Shown: positions 1-12,179 of the stretch, piece by piece
How the letters are laid out: every line of letters begins with the position of its first letter
Numbering within the stretch: the first letter of the stretch is position 1
From: Nyssa sinensis
Lineage: Eukaryota > Streptophyta > Magnoliopsida > Cornales > Nyssaceae
Direction: 5' to 3'
Assembly (NCBI GenBank): GCA_008638375.1
Contig: CM018035.1
Location: 29,669,307-29,733,306, forward strand
DNA: 64,000 nucleotides
Notes under the pieces: model-generated
What the model was told of the DNA's origin: nothing
The model's database searches: none
What the model saw: only the letters and a program-made list of their open reading frames with translations
Translations under genes and position numbers: made by a program

Positions 1-1084
1 AAGTTGTCTAAGGAGGTGGCCAAACATGGCCTGAAAGGGTTGGCCAAACGTGACCCAAGACAAATGGCCAAGGGCTGGTGGCATGGAGGTACAAAAGGGT
101 TGGCGCGTAGAGGGGTGCAGGGCACAGGCAGTGGGGCGCGCTAGAGGGCATGGCAGGCATGGGGAGGGCATGGCAAGCGTGGGGCACACGAGAGGGGGGA
201 GCAGCTGGGCTGGTGGCTGACTCACTGACTGACTACTGTAGGAACAGTGTATTTGCTGCAAGCTGTTTTCTCAATTTTCTGAATTTTTTTCCAAAGTGCT
301 GCAAGCTAACTTTTTCAATTTTTAAGCTATTTCCTCAAAGTTTTTAACCCCCACTTTTTGGCACTTTTTCCACTTATATATGGGCATTTTACACACCTAA
401 CAACTCTTTTTAATTCAAAATTTTTTTGACATGGTCTTCTTTGTATTCTAAGCATTTTTCACCTAATATTTTACAAGAATTTTTATATACAAGTATATGC
501 ACAATCCACCCTCACTCGATGGCCACAAGTTTATGAAAATTTAACATACACCTACATTATCAAGTAAGTTCAAGGCTCAATGCCTATTTTCCTAATTCCT
601 CATATACTAACATTCATGCTTGCATATAATCCTTATCATGGTCATTTTTCTTATATTGTTCCCAACATATACATGTGATGCACATTAAACAAAAATACTC
701 TATTTGTCATTTGGGTTTAAGCCCTTATATTACAAAATGGCCCAAGGCCTATAGTCCATCCTTATCCAAATAAAACACAAGCTATTTGGGCTTATGCCCA
801 TACATACAAAATGTAGCCCTTAGGCTAAATAAACTTCAAAATCCATTTTCCCCTCCGTGCTCCACTGACTTCATCAAGTCTCAAGTACTGAGAGTCTCAT
901 CTGTAATATGTAATTCCCATATAGGGTAAGAACGACGGCTTGTATGACATAATGCTAATATAAAGAACAAAGGTAAGGCGTGGCATGTGCAAAGTGAACA
1001 TTTATAAGCTATATGCCTTCCAATTCATCAATGCAATGCAATGGTAATATGCATAACACACACATGCAACTCTATGCCCAACAC

Positions 1085-1182
1085 ATGTCTCGTTTCACGG
1101 TCTTTTCTCGTTGGATTCGCGAGTACCACTTATATGTCTCGTTTCACGGGCGCGCTCTCGTTGGATTAGCGAGTACCAATCA
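1085..1182. repeat. 49-bp tandem duplication inside F1 LTR
   Basis: Two units begin ATGTCTCGTTTCACGG and end with a CTCGTTGGATT-GCGAGTACCA core. The same pair occurs in the other LTR copy (7726-7822) and, in inverse orientation, in the solo F1 LTR (51614-51706), so the duplication predates the family's spread. Confidence 0.75.
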
Positions 1183-2027
1183 TTGGCCAGATTTTGAGTT
1201 TTTCACCACAAGGATCTACACCCTTATAATGCATAGCACCAAAGTGCTCAACACAAGCCATGTTTTCAAAGATTCATATATGCCAAGATGCCTTGATTTT
1301 TCTATGCAATTTCAATGAGGCATTCATCAAACTCATGGAGTGTGCCTTAAATAATGCATTATATATAAAGCAAAGTATAACTTTTAAACCACAAAACTTT
1401 GTCTACATGAACATAGCATATAATCTAATCAATTACACATATAATCATGTTACATATTCACAACCTTACCAAATTCTCAAAGATTACACAAGTACACAAA
1501 GTACCAATACATTGAGCAAAACATAACTTTCAAATTACAAGACTTTGTCTACATGAACATAAGCTAGAATGAAATGAATTATACATATATTCAAGTTACA
1601 TGTTTATCACTTTACCAAGTTCCCAAAGAATACATAAGTACACAAGGTACCAACCCTAGGTTTTCAAAGTGACTATATGCTAGGTAGTTTTCTAACAACA
1701 AGTAAGCATGTAAGTCATACAATCAACATATAAAAACACTCCTAAACTTAACTCTATTCTTTACTTAGCAAAATATCATACCTAAAAAGGATTTTTCTCA
1801 ACCCTAGGGAGTTGTGTTCACTTCAACGCTGAACCAATCATTAGGATTGTAGCCCTTGTGATGGAGAACAACTTCCTAGAAGGAAGCCTTGTGAAATTCC
1901 AAGGCTAGAGATGAGTTTTGGAAGGTAGAAAGTTGAAAAACCTAGGTTTTCTTCACCTTTTCTCTCCAAGAACGAGTTGCAGTATTTTTCTCCAGAAATT
2001 CTGATGGTTTTAGATCCCAAGTGTCTT

Positions 2028-2036
2028 ATTTATACT
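2028..2036 (-). promoter_or_regulatory. Candidate TATA box in F1 3' LTR
   Basis: In minus orientation the sequence reads AGTATAAATAAG, a good plant TATA match. It lies ~250 bp upstream of a splice-donor-like TTTAG|GTATGA (intron start at 1781). The other LTR has it at 8668-8676. The solo F1 LTR has a TATAAAT at 50748-50754. Confidence 0.5.
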
Positions 2037-2464
2037 TAAAGGGCCAAGGGGTGAAAAGACCCTTTTGCCTTTATTGAGCCGTGAGACCCTGTTACACTAC
2101 AACCTATCCCGAAATGCCTCAATTAGACATTCTAATTTAACCAAAATTCTTAAAATTATTTTAAATGATATTTTCCCAAAAAATTTATTTTCACTTGTTG
2201 GCAGGTGTGGCCGGGTCCACCCGGGTCACTCGGGATGCCTTTTTTGGTCCATTTTTTAAACTATCTTTGATTAGGCTCAAATCTTACAGGAGGTGTATTT
2301 TAACATTATAAGCATATTTCCCTTCTATGACATACTCAAATTATACTTTTAAATATGACTTATGTCTAAATGATGCATGGATAGTGCCCTACCAACAAAT
2401 ATTGCATGAATAGTATCCTACCAGCAAAAACGAAAAATTTATCCTAATTTTTTAGATCATTACA

Positions 2465-2477
2465 TCCTTCCACCCTT
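2465..2477 (-). other. Polypurine tract of F1 element
   Basis: On the minus strand AAGGGTGGAAGGA directly precedes the 3' LTR start TGTAA. This is the expected site and composition of the plus-strand primer of a Ty3/gypsy element. Confidence 0.8.
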
Positions 2478-2519
2478 AAAGAAATTTCATCCCGAAATTT
2501 TAGAAATGTACCTCTATGA

Positions 2520-2883
2520 ACAAACAACTCTGGATACCTAGCGCGGACCTCAGCCTCGCGCTCTCAAGTGGCCTCCTCAACTCCGCGGTGGCTCTAAAGA
2601 ACCTTGACCAAAGGGATGGTCTTGCTCCGCAAAACTTGGTCCCTTAAGTCCAATATCTCTACAGTCCTCTCATCATAAGAAACATCACTATCCACTTGAG
2701 GATTGACCCAATCGAGCACAGGTGAAGGGTCTAGCTCATACTTCCTCAACATCGATACATGGAAGACATCATGAACCCCAAATAACTATGGTGGTAACAC
2801 CAATTGATAAGCCACCACACCAACCCTCTCAAGGATCTCAAATGGCCCTATAAACCGTGGCGATAGCTTCCCGCTACACCCGA
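2520..2883 (-). pseudogene. Integrase C-terminal remnant of Ty3/gypsy pol (F1)
   Basis: Reading the minus strand from about 2883 gives one frame with the tail typical of plant gypsy integrases: a GKLSPRFIGPFEI block, then [40 protein letters not shown] and a final block ending RARYPELF. That end is the GPY/F region followed by a chromodomain-like tail. At least three in-frame stops (two TAG, one TGA) break it. The homologous tail is intact in the Tekay-like element at 59500-59880, which supports the identification. Nothing upstream of the GKLSPRF block is recognisable, so the deletion removed almost all of gag-pol. The tail runs straight into the polypurine tract. Not functional. Confidence 0.85.
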
Positions 2884-5800
2884 ATCTCATCTATCCCTAA
2901 CCAATTCATCACTATTAGTATTCAGTCATCACATGAATTTATGATTGTAATCTATGAAAGTCAATCCAACCACCACGTGGCCACAATAGGAAATGTTCAT
3001 AACAAAATTTACAACATTTTCATACTCCACTAAGGTCAAAAGCCATCAAATTCACTATCATAATTCTTAAAAGCCAACCACAGTTCAGTATGCATATCAA
3101 TAAGTCACTTCATCCCCCAAGACGTACTATCTTCAACTAATCTTACATTCCAAGAGTATCCACCAATATTGGCCGTAAATCATAACCCCAATATTAACAA
3201 TAATTCACCATTTCTGTTCACAAGTCATTAGACTTTCACAAGATCATTCCATTTTCAAATTAAAATTTCCATTCCCAAATTACATGTTAAGCGAAAATTT
3301 GAAATCATACTCACCACAAGCTTAACCTAACCACGCCATTCATAATTCATTCTCTATATCAGACAACACGATCATTTTTTTCCCATTAACTAATAATTCA
3401 ACAATCTAATTCCTCAAAGGATAATTAAAGTCTTTTACTCTGTATCCAAGGTATATTCCATACACATTCCCATATTTACAAAGTAATGTCAAGCGTTTAT
3501 CTCTACCTTTTCTTATTCATCTCAGCTATTTCATCTTAGTATAATTCCTTTCCAGTCATACTATATATTGTTAAAAGTTTTTTATCTTCATCTTTTTAAG
3601 CTTTCAAGCTTTCAATTTCATGCACTATCTAATGATATGTTCCAAAATGCAACATAATCATGCAAGCACATATGTACCCAATCCATAAGTGTTATAAAAA
3701 CAAAATATGCACTATATGTGTCTTACACATCAAAGAATTCATCATACTTTATCAACACAATAGTCAGGCAATAAACATGCCATCAAATTAACACATTTTT
3801 AGCAATCCATGCTCTTAAGCACCACATTCTCATCGCATGTATCAAGAAAAGAAAAGATGCAATAGACACATTTTATCCACTAGTAGCAAACTCACTATGC
3901 TTTATCTTTACGAGGTATCTCTAGGTATTTATACCTAAATATATATTTTACAAATACATAAACATAGTATGTCTCCACTTTCGTCAACAATATTGATATA
4001 CCTATATACCTTATACATACATTAAGAAAGAAAAGAGAAAAAAAATCTTATACTTAACACATACAATAAACCAATCAAGCCATCATAAACTTATTATACC
4101 ATGGATATTAATTTTTTTTTTCATGCATATACTAAATATGCCTTACGACTCCATCATCTATTTGGTACACACTCATGCAAGTTCACATTAGCTAATTTCT
4201 TTTCCTTACTGCCTTCTGTCGTCTTATTAGATATCTTTTACCCTTTTTTTTTCCTGTATATAACTAGGTGATAACCCTTCATGGATCACAACTCTTTTTG
4301 TTACTAGGTGATGGATTGGCCAGTCCATACACTTGTAACTCGAGACCTGATACTAATTCGGTATGTTCATAGCACAATTACAAGTGATCATAACCACATA
4401 GGTTTATAACCTAGGATATACACTTTATATTATACACCCATAACAAGTAACATTCATTCAACCATTCATATATACATAACATGGCTATTATACACTATAT
4501 AATCATGAAATAATAGATCTTAAGCACGCAATCACGTATACCAACCAAAACAATCTATATGCATATTCCAAACAAGAACATGCTCAACACATACTTACTG
4601 TATATATAAGTTTTCAATTAGCTATTCATGTCCTTATAATCTTATCATTTTCCAAGTAATTCTAAAACACAAAAGTTGATTTAAACCATAGCATGTTAAG
4701 CATATTATGTAATTTATACACATAACTACCCTATTAGACATTTTATTCACTTCATCAAGTAGTCAGGCATACTAACAGATATAAGCACACAACATGCATC
4801 ATGATTAAACCAAATCATGCAACACTTAATCAAGTAAGTCTTCTAAAAAGATATCTGAAACTCACATACAATTGGTGGTAACACTACCGATACCACCTCA
4901 CTATCATCATTTCTAAGACTTGCAAAATCTGGCTACCCCAACTCGGTGAATCATATAGTGGTGAACAAGACAATCATCACAAGCTCCCAAATAGAATAAA
5001 AAATCTCCTGAGTATAACATTTATTATCTAGGTATAGACAATACAACCCTTTATAACTTTATCCAAACCAATCAGATTCATTCATAACTTTTTACCCACA
5101 TATTATTAAAATGACAAGTGAAAATCACCCTTCACTTATAAGTTATATAACAATCGAAGTTCTCATATTGCAATACACATCTCATGTTTGCACATACCCT
5201 TATTCTTTTTTGGTTTTTTTTTTTTTCTAATGCCTCAACCACAACATTTTCACTCCAAGTATTTTCACACAATTCGCATCTCAAACACAAGATTCATATT
5301 CAAAAATTTGTATCATTCAACTCTTAACCTGATACACAATTTTTTCCAAAATAACAATCAATATTTACCATTTATTCAATCATAATTCTGGAATCAATCT
5401 TATAAACTAAGATAGAACTAGGTTCATAATTCACATCTCAATTTGGCCCATTTTATGCAACTCATTATTTTCACAAGGCTTATATTCATATGTTCATTTA
5501 ATCAAACCATTATTCTTATTACAACTAGTATTGACCATCTTATAAGACTATGTAAGACAATAGTATTCATCTCTAGGTTACCTCCACAGTCCACCACACG
5601 ATAACATATTCCAATTTAATAAAGGAATCATTACAACCCCTAACTTTCAGATTCACATCACTTGAACTTATCAATATTCATCCTAAGCACGAAATCAAAA
5701 TTCAATTACATCATAACCTAGATTAATCTACAACAATATTTTTCAAACTATTCATGTTTATACAATTCTCCTAAGACAAGAGATCATCAATCATCACCTG

Positions 5801-6305
5801 ATAACCTAACACATCTTGTAAACATACTTGCTTAATCATAACTCATAAAACCCACGTCAACCACCTCCACCCATTGTTTACAATAAACAAATAACAAGTT
5901 TTCACCCAATTCAAACATAGTCTTTCGTCAAAAAAAAAAAAAAAATCCATTTAAGCAATACAATATGCACATGGCCATGGCATTTTTCTATAATGCTATA
6001 TGATATCATGAAGGTAAACAAGCATCAATCTATTATATACGTAAACATGTACCAATTTATCACACACGGTCATGCCAATATACACATGAACCATATCATG
6101 CACCTCACTGTACCAAATCACGTAAACATGCATTATAATATAACAATAACTAACACGTAATCACAACATGTGATGCGTCAAGTATAGATAGCCACATAAC
6201 ATACAAGGTCCTATCACATACCCCCAACAGTTCATACTAAGTCACACATTTTCCTCTAGGTTCCCATAGTGTTCAACAACACCCCATGGTCCCTAAGTAT
6301 TCAAA
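2884..6305 (-). other. AT-rich non-coding interior of F1 element
   Basis: About 3.4 kb, strongly AT-rich and pyrimidine-biased on the plus strand, with only short ORFs and poly(A)/poly(T) runs (for example around 5215 and 5930). I recognise no gag, protease or RT motif on either strand. It occupies the place where gag-pol should be, so it is either a replaced segment or the normal interior of a non-autonomous subfamily. Confidence 0.6.
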
Positions 6306-6322
6306 CCTTAGCTCTGATACCA
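6306..6322 (-). other. Primer binding site of F1 element (initiator-Met tRNA type)
   Basis: The minus strand reads TGGTATCAGAGCTAAGG three bases after the LTR end ...GTGACA. TGGTATCAGAGC is the usual plant Ty3/gypsy and copia PBS, complementary to the 3' end of initiator methionine tRNA. It fixes element orientation as minus. Confidence 0.9.
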
Positions 6323-7725
6323 TGTTGTCACGCCCTGAATTTCTAAAACCCGAGAAGTGAATGGAAATGAATTAAGAAAAATTAATAAAAGACTATTAAA
6401 TGGATTTAGTTGATTACACATTTATTTCCCCATGTTTCCCCAAAATTAAGAATGAAAATTTGCTACTAGACTTACCCAAGATGGGTTTCAAATGCTAATT
6501 AAATATCTCCCCCAACCAATAGTCAAAATTAGTCTAAGTCGTGTTCAAGCATGGTCTCCAAGATAGCCCAAAATGTCTCTAAATATGCCTTGAAACAATG
6601 GCCCATATGGGCCCCAAATGCCCTAGGACATAGGCCAAGAATAAGTCAAAAATTCTACCAAACGTTGTCTAAGGAGGTGGCCAAACATGGCCTGAAAGGC
6701 TTGGCTAAACATGACCCAAGATAAATGGCCAAGGGCTGGTGGCATGGAGGTGCAAAAGGGCTGGCGTGCAGGGTGCAGGCAGTGGGGAGTGCTGGAAGTG
6801 CGGTAGGTGCGCCCAGGCGGAAGCACGCGCGCACGGGGGGGGTCCAGCTGGGCTGGTGGCTGACTCACTGACTGACTACTGTAGCAACAGTGTATTTGCT
6901 GCAAGCCATTTTCTTTATTTTTTGAATTTTTTCCAAAGTGCTGCAAGCTAACTTTTTTAATTTTTAACCTACCTCCTCAAGGTTTTTAACCTTTACTTTT
7001 TGGCACTTTTCCCACTTATATATGGGCATTTTACACACCTAACAACTCTTTTTAATTCATAAAATTTTTGACATGGTCTCCTTTGTTTTCTAAGCATTTT
7101 TCACCTAATATTTTACAACAATTTATATATACAAGTATATGCGCAATCCTTCGTCACTTGATGGCCACAAGTTTATGAACATTTAACATACACCTATATT
7201 ATCGAGTAAGTTCAAGGCTCAATGCCTATTTTCCTAATTCCTCATATACTAACATTTATACTTGCATATAATCCTTATCATGGTTATTTTTCTTATATTG
7301 TTCCCAACATATACATGTGATGCACATTAAACAAAAATACTCTATTTGTCATTTGGGTTTAAGCCTTTAGATTACAAAATGGCCCAAGGCCTATAGTCCA
7401 CCGTTATCCAAATTAAACACAAGCTATTTGGGCTTATGCCCATACATACAAAATGTAGCCATTAGACCAAATAAACTTCAAAATCCATTTTCCCTTCCGT
7501 GCTTCACTGACTTCATCAAGTCTCAAGTGCCAGGAGTCTCATCTATAATATGTAATCCCATATAGGGTCAACACGATGGCTTGTATGACATAATGCTAAT
7601 ATAAAGAACAAATGTAAGGCGTGGCATGTGCAAAGTGAACATTTATAAGCTATATGCCTTCCAATTCATCAATGCAATGCAATGGCAATATGCATGACAC
7701 ACACATGCAACTCTATGCCCAACAC

Positions 7726-7822
7726 ATGTCTCGTTTCATGGTCCTTCCTCGTTGGATTCGCGAGTACCACTTATATGTCTCGTTTCACGAGCGTGTTCCC
7801 GTTGGATTAGTGAGTACCAATC
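7726..7822. repeat. 49-bp tandem duplication inside F1 5' LTR
   Basis: Second copy of the pair seen at 1085-1182, diverged by several transitions. Confidence 0.7.
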
Positions 7823-8667
7823 ATTGGCCAGATTTTGAATTTTTCACCTCAGGATCTACACCCTCATAATGCATAGTACCCAAGTGTTCAACACACGCCA
7901 TGTTTTCAAAGATTCACGTATGCCCAGATGCCTTGATTTTTCTATGCAATTTCAATGAGGCATTTATCAAACTCATGGAGTATGCCTTAAATAATGCATC
8001 ATACATAAAGCAAAGCATAACTTTTAAACCACAAAACTTTTTCAACATAAACATAGCATATAATCCAAGCAATTACACATATAATCATGTTACATATTCA
8101 CAACCTTACCAAATTCTCAAAGATTACACAAGTACACAAAGTACCAATACATTGAGCAAAACATAACTTTCAAATTACAAGATTTTGTCTCCATGAACAT
8201 AAGCTAGAATGCAATGAATTATACATATATTCAAGTTACATTTTCATCACTTCACCAAATTCCCAAAGAATACATAAGTACACAAGGTACCAACCCTAGG
8301 TTTTCAAAGTGACTATATGCTAGGTAGTTTTCTAACAATAAGTAAGCATATAAATTATACAATCAACATATAAAAACACTCGTAAACTTAAACTCTATTC
8401 TTTATTTAGCAAAATATCATACCTAAAAGGATTTTTTCTCAACCCTAGGGAGTTGTGTTCACTTTAATGTCGAACCAGTTGGTAGGATTGTATCCCTTGT
8501 GATGGAGAACAACTTCTTAGAAGGAAGCCTTGTGAAATTCCAAGGATAGAGATGAGTTTTGGAAGGTAAAAAGTTGAAAAACCTAGGTTTTCTTCACCTT
8601 TTCTCTCCAAGAACGAGCTGCAGTATTTTTCTATAGAAATTTTGATGGTTTTAGATCCCAAGTGTCT

Positions 8668-8676
8668 TATTTATAC
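8668..8676 (-). promoter_or_regulatory. Candidate TATA box in F1 5' LTR
   Basis: Same AGTATAAATAAG context as at 2028-2036. As the 5' LTR copy it would be the promoter driving the element. Confidence 0.5.
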
Positions 8677-9116
8677 TTAAAGGGCCAAGGGGTGAAAAGA
8701 CCCTTTTGCTCTTAATGAGTCGTGGGACCTAGTTACACTACAACCCGTCCCGAAATGCCTCAATTCGAACATTCTGATTTTAAAAAAATCATTAAAATTA
8801 TTTTAAATGATAGTTTTCCAAAAAATTTATTTTCTCTTGTTAGCGGGTGTGGTCGGGTCCACCCGGGCCACCTGGGATGCCCTTTTTGGTCTATTTTTCA
8901 AACTATCTCTGATTAGGCTCAAATTCTCACAGGAGGTGTATTTTAACATTATAAGCATATTTACCTTCTATGGAATACTCAAATTATGCTTCTAAACTTG
9001 ACTTATGTCTAAATGATGCATGTATAGTGCCCTACTAACAACTAGTGCATGAATAGTGTCCTATCTGCAAAAACGAAAAATTTATCCTAATTTTTCAGAT
9101 CTTTATAGTAGTAAAT

Positions 9117-11187
9117 ATGGCTTGTTACATCATCAATAAATCACCTAGAGTTGCATTTGGTGGAAAAGTATGGACAGGGAAAGAGGTAGATTACTCTATG
9201 ACAACGACATTCAGATGTCCTACTTATGTTCATATATCCAGCGAAGAAAGGCCAAAGTTTAATCCAAAATAAAAAAGATGCATTTTGCTCAGGGTATAAG
9301 AAGGGGGTAAGGGGGCACAAGCTTTGGGCTCTAGAGACTCAGAAGGGGGTAATGAACAGAGAAGTGGCGTCTGATGAAAAGTCCATGTTGAAGGCTTTCA
9401 AGGAAGAAGAAAATAAGGAATCTGAAAAGAATGGTAGCAATAAATCAATGGTACAAGTGGAGTTAGAAAAATTAAATATCTAGTCAAAAAGGGAATCTAG
9501 TTCCAGTGACCAAGAACATCATATTATAGTTTCAGATAGGCTTAAACGTAAGATTAAGCCACCGGTTAGATATGGTTTTAAAGATCTTGTCTCTTATGAT
9601 TTGGTTACTAGTAGTAAGGGATCCTTCTACATTTTAGGAAACTATTAGTAGTTCTCAAAAAAGTAGATGGATGGAAGCTATGGTATAAGAAATGGAATCA
9701 TTACACAAGAACTAGACTTGGGAGTTGGTTGAACTTCCTAATGGAAAGAAACCAATAGGTTGCAAGTGGGTGTTTAGAAAGAAAGAAACTATATCTAAAA
9801 ATGAAAAAGTAAGGTTCAAGGCTCACCTGGTAGCAAAGGGATAATCACAGAAGAAAGGGATTGACTATGATGAAGTCTTTTTTCCAGTTGTTAAGCATAC
9901 CTATATCAGAGTTGTGTGAGCTTTGGTAGCTTATCTTGATCTAGAATTAGAGGAATTGGATGTAAAGAAAACTTTCCTTCATAGTGATTTGGAGGAACAG
10001 ATTTACATAGAATAACTAGAAGGTTTTAAGCAACCCAAGGTAGAACATCTTGTCTACAAATTGAATAAGTCACTTTATGGGCTAAAATAGTCTCCATGAC
10101 TAATGGTACAAGAGGTTTGACTCATATATGATTCAGATTGGCTACACACGCTGTGAGTATGACTGTTGTGCTTATGTTAAAGCTCTTAAAGATGGTTCTC
10201 GTATTTATTTATTGCTTTATGTGGATGATATGCTTATTGCTACTAAGAGTATATGTGAATTGACAGGTTGAAATCCTTGTTACACGAGTTTGATATGAAA
10301 GACTTGGGTGCTATTTAAAAGATTCTTGGAATGGAGATTCATAGGGACAGAGAGGCAGGAAAATTATGGGTGTCTCAGAAAAAGTATGTCAAGAACCTAC
10401 TAGAACAGCTTAATATGGATAATTCTAAACTGGTAAGTACACCATTGGCAAATCACTTCAGATTATCTTCTAACTAAAGCCCAAAGTCAAAGGAAGAAAT
10501 TGAAGACATGTCAAAGATCCCATATGGTAGCGCAGTAGGATGTTTGATGTATGCAATGGTCTGTACGTAACCTGATTTGGCATATGCAATTAGCACACTC
10601 AGCAAATATATAGAAAATCCAAGAAAAGAACATTGAAAGGCAATCAAATGGGTATTCAAATATTTGAGAGGTACAACTGACTATGGAATTATGTTTGGAA
10701 GGCAACATGGATGTGCTTTCAGTTTTGGGTTTTATAGATGCAAATTATGTAGGTGATTTGGATGACAGAAGATCTACTACATGTTATGTTTACATGATGG
10801 GAAGTAAACCTATTTGTTAGAGATCCATCCTATAATCCCTAGTAGCGATGTCTACTATAAAATCTGAGTACATGGTAGTGGCTGAAGCTACTAAAGAAGC
10901 ATTATGGCTAAATGGGGCTAGTCAAAGAGATTGGTTTAAAGCAAGGTATAGTTCATTTGCGTCGTGATAGTCAGAGTGTCATATACTTGGCAAAGCATCA
11001 CATCTACCATGCTAGAACAAAACATATTGATGTGAGGTTTCACAGAATTAAAGAGCTTATTGTTACAAGTGAAGTAATACTTAAGAAAATTCACACTTCA
11101 AATAATGCAGTTGATATGTTGACAAAGCCTATTCCTACAGCCAAGTTCAAATATTACTTGGACTTGGTCAATATTTCTGTATGTTAA
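9117..11187 (+). pseudogene. Decayed copia pol: integrase C-term, RT, RNase H
   Basis: Starts inside integrase: ACYIINKSPRVAFGGK, WTGKEVDYS, then after a stop and frameshift GYKKGVRGHKLW (9290-9330). RT follows: WELVELPNGKKPIGCKWVFR (9719-9778), KARLVAKG-like FKAHLVAKG, LDVKKTFLHSDLEEQIYIE, and the catalytic YVDDMLIATKS at 10218-10250. RNase H follows: GFIDANYVGDLDDRRSTTCY (10728-10790), then a last open frame 10912-11187 with LRRDSQSVIYLAKHH and ARTKHIDVRFHRIKE. Many stops and several frameshifts mean it is inactive. The YVDD box and D-rich RNase H residues are kept, showing recent descent from a working copy. Confidence 0.85.
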
Positions 11188-11267
11188 AGGAAGACATTCC
11201 CAACCTATTGATTCAATGTGGAGGCTTAAGAACTTTTTGACAATTTCTAAGGGGTTGAGTATTCACC

Positions 11268-11278
11268 AAGGTGGAGAT
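11268..11278 (+). other. Polypurine tract of copia element
   Basis: AAGGTGGAGAT directly precedes TGTTAGAGATA, the classic copia polypurine tract/LTR junction. Confidence 0.8.
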
Positions 11279-11545
11279 TGTTAGAGATATTACTTATATT
11301 CTTGTAACAAGTGAAGCTAGGTATATAGGTATGGTAAGGGTATATTGGGAAATTTTAATATATCTAATTAGGGTTAGAATTTAACTGTGTTGCAGTATAA
11401 ATGCGTTGTAACTCTATTTTTTACATAGTGAAAAATGATAGTTACAGCCGTGGACACAAGCACATTGCCGAACCACATAAATTTTCTATATCGATTTCTT
11501 TCTTTCTCTTTAACTCTTGTTGCATCGATCATTAATTTTAACAAC
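11279..11545 (+). repeat. 3' LTR of copia element (right end approximate)
   Basis: Begins TGTTAGAGATATTACTTAT. A TATAAAT lies at 11396-11402. The right end is taken at a ...TTTTAACA(ACA) near 11543-11546, but no second LTR exists in the window to prove it. Confidence 0.55.
11396..11402 (+). promoter_or_regulatory. TATA box in copia LTR
   Basis: GCAGTATAAATGCG, ~120 bp into the LTR, is the normal position for a short copia LTR promoter. Confidence 0.5.
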
Positions 11546-11734
11546 AGATAGAGCGATCGGAGGAATCTGGAGTCATGTGAAATCCACGATTGTGCATCGA
11601 AGGAGTCTGAGATCGTGTGGAGTTCATAATTGTGCCGAAGATTTACACCGGTTGGAGGAGGCTTGTGGATTCAATGCCCAAATCGAGAGTGGGAGATTGA
11701 ACGGTGTTAGAGAGTAAGGTTCATGGTATTTCCA
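11546..11734. other. Spacer with an imperfect ~45-bp duplication
   Basis: Two similar segments (about 11558-11600 and 11600-11645) share GGAGGAATCTGGAGTC / GAAGGAGTCTGAGATC and ATTGTGC. No protein motif. It may belong to copia LTR sequence or to the leader region of the older LTR that continues after the TRIM. Confidence 0.35.
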
Positions 11735-11914
11735 TGTAACAGCCCGATCCACATGGCATGATATTGTCCGCTTTGGGCTACTGAAGCCTGGCCCGCACGG
11801 TTTTGTTTTCTCCACCCTACTGGGCTCAAAATGTGTCATACCATTGGAGAGCGCAGCATTACTTATGAATACCTTCCCTTGCCCTTTCCCAAGCGATGTG
11901 GGATACCTCTTTCA
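11735..11914 (-). repeat. TRIM 1 LTR, left copy
   Basis: Plus-strand ends TGTAACAGCCC and ...CTCTTTCA. Nearly identical to 11999-12178 and to 12835-13014. Confidence 0.8.
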
Positions 11915-11980
11915 CCCCCCGTTTAGGACCGATCGTTCGTGGACGAGCTTCTGGCTTTACACCTCACACTTCCGGTTGTG

Positions 11981-11996
11981 GTCCACTCTGATACCA
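11981..11996 (-). other. TRIM 1 primer binding site
   Basis: Minus-strand TGGTATCAGAGTGGAC lies two bases from the LTR end TTACA. Initiator-Met tRNA type. Confidence 0.8.
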
Positions 11997-11998
11997 TC

Positions 11999-12178
11999 TG
12001 TAACGGCCCGATCCACATGGCATGATATTGTCTGCTTTGGGCTACTGAAGCCTGGCCCGCACGATTTTCTTTTCTCCTACCCCATTGGGCTCAAAATGCG
12101 TCATACCATTGGAGAGCGCAGCCTTACTTATGAAAACCTTCACTTCCCCTTCCCCAAGCGATGTGGGATACCTTGTTA
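11999..12178 (-). repeat. TRIM 1 LTR, right copy
   Basis: Begins TGTAACGGCCCGATCC. It matches the left copy until ...GTGGGATACC (12172) and then drifts. Confidence 0.75.
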
Positions 12179-12179
12179 A

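Larger units (their letters stand above)
1..2464 (-). repeat. 3' LTR of F1 element, partial
   Basis: The sequence repeats at 6326-9107 with about 94% identity in the stretch I compared by eye (1013-1240 against 7654-7880). The plus-strand right end reads ...TTACA, the start of the LTR in element orientation (TGTAA...). About 320 bp of the other end lie beyond the window. Short ORFs here are repeated in both LTRs with changed length and are not genes. Confidence 0.85.
1..9107 (-). mobile_element. Internally deleted Ty3/gypsy LTR retrotransposon, family F1 (left end outside window)
   Basis: Two copies of one long repeat (1-2464 and 6326-9107) flank a 3.9 kb interior. In minus orientation the 6326-9107 copy is the 5' LTR: it is followed by a primer site TGGTATCAGAGCTAAGG. 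The 1-2464 copy is the 3' LTR, preceded by a polypurine tract. The interior keeps only the last ~120 codons of integrase; gag, protease, RT and RNase H are gone and AT-rich non-coding DNA takes their place. The element could move only with proteins from relatives. It lies inside a copia element. The left TSD is outside the window, so exact insertion cannot be confirmed. Orientation and class are secure; placing it in the chromovirus/Tekay-Del group rests on the integrase tail and on LTR length. Confidence 0.85.
6326..9107 (-). repeat. 5' LTR of F1 element (2.78 kb)
   Basis: Complete copy bounded by TGTCACGCCC on the plus-strand left and a degenerate ...TTTATA on the right (TTACA in the other copy). 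The length is unusually large but typical of Tekay/Del-like and non-autonomous derivatives. The outer terminus has lost the canonical dinucleotide through substitutions. Confidence 0.85.
9108..11545 (+). mobile_element. Ty1/copia retrotransposon, 3' half
   Basis: Integrase end, reverse transcriptase and RNase H in copia order are followed by a polypurine tract and the start of an LTR. The 5' half (5' LTR, gag, protease, integrase core) is missing at 9108, exactly where the F1 element ends. The F1 element therefore inserted into it, and the rest should lie left of the window. Lineage is uncertain; the RNase H tail (HTSNNAVDMLTKPIP) is most like Tork/Tnt1-type elements. Confidence 0.85.
11735..12178 (-). 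mobile_element. TRIM element 1 (terminal-repeat retrotransposon in miniature)
   Basis: Two ~180-bp direct repeats (11735-11914 and 11999-12178), both starting TGTAAC-GCCCGATCCACATGG on the plus strand, flank an 84-bp interior. The interior carries, on the minus strand, a primer site TGGTATCAGAGTGGAC (11981-11996) next to one repeat and a G-rich polypurine tract (11915-11923) next to the other. That is the full minimal layout of a TRIM: it cannot code for anything and needs helper enzymes. The right end of the second repeat (12171-12178) has diverged, and I could not identify a clear TSD. Confidence 0.85.

Noticed and set aside
1013..1526. Pairs of ORFs conserved between 1013-1526 and 7654-8166
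   Set aside because: Conservation is due to LTR duplication. The plus-strand frames are opposite to the element, and the first of each pair differs in length between copies.
11735..12178. Cassandra-type TRIM carrying 5S rRNA promoter
   Set aside because: I see no 5S rRNA-like internal control region in the LTRs; only the general TRIM layout is supported.
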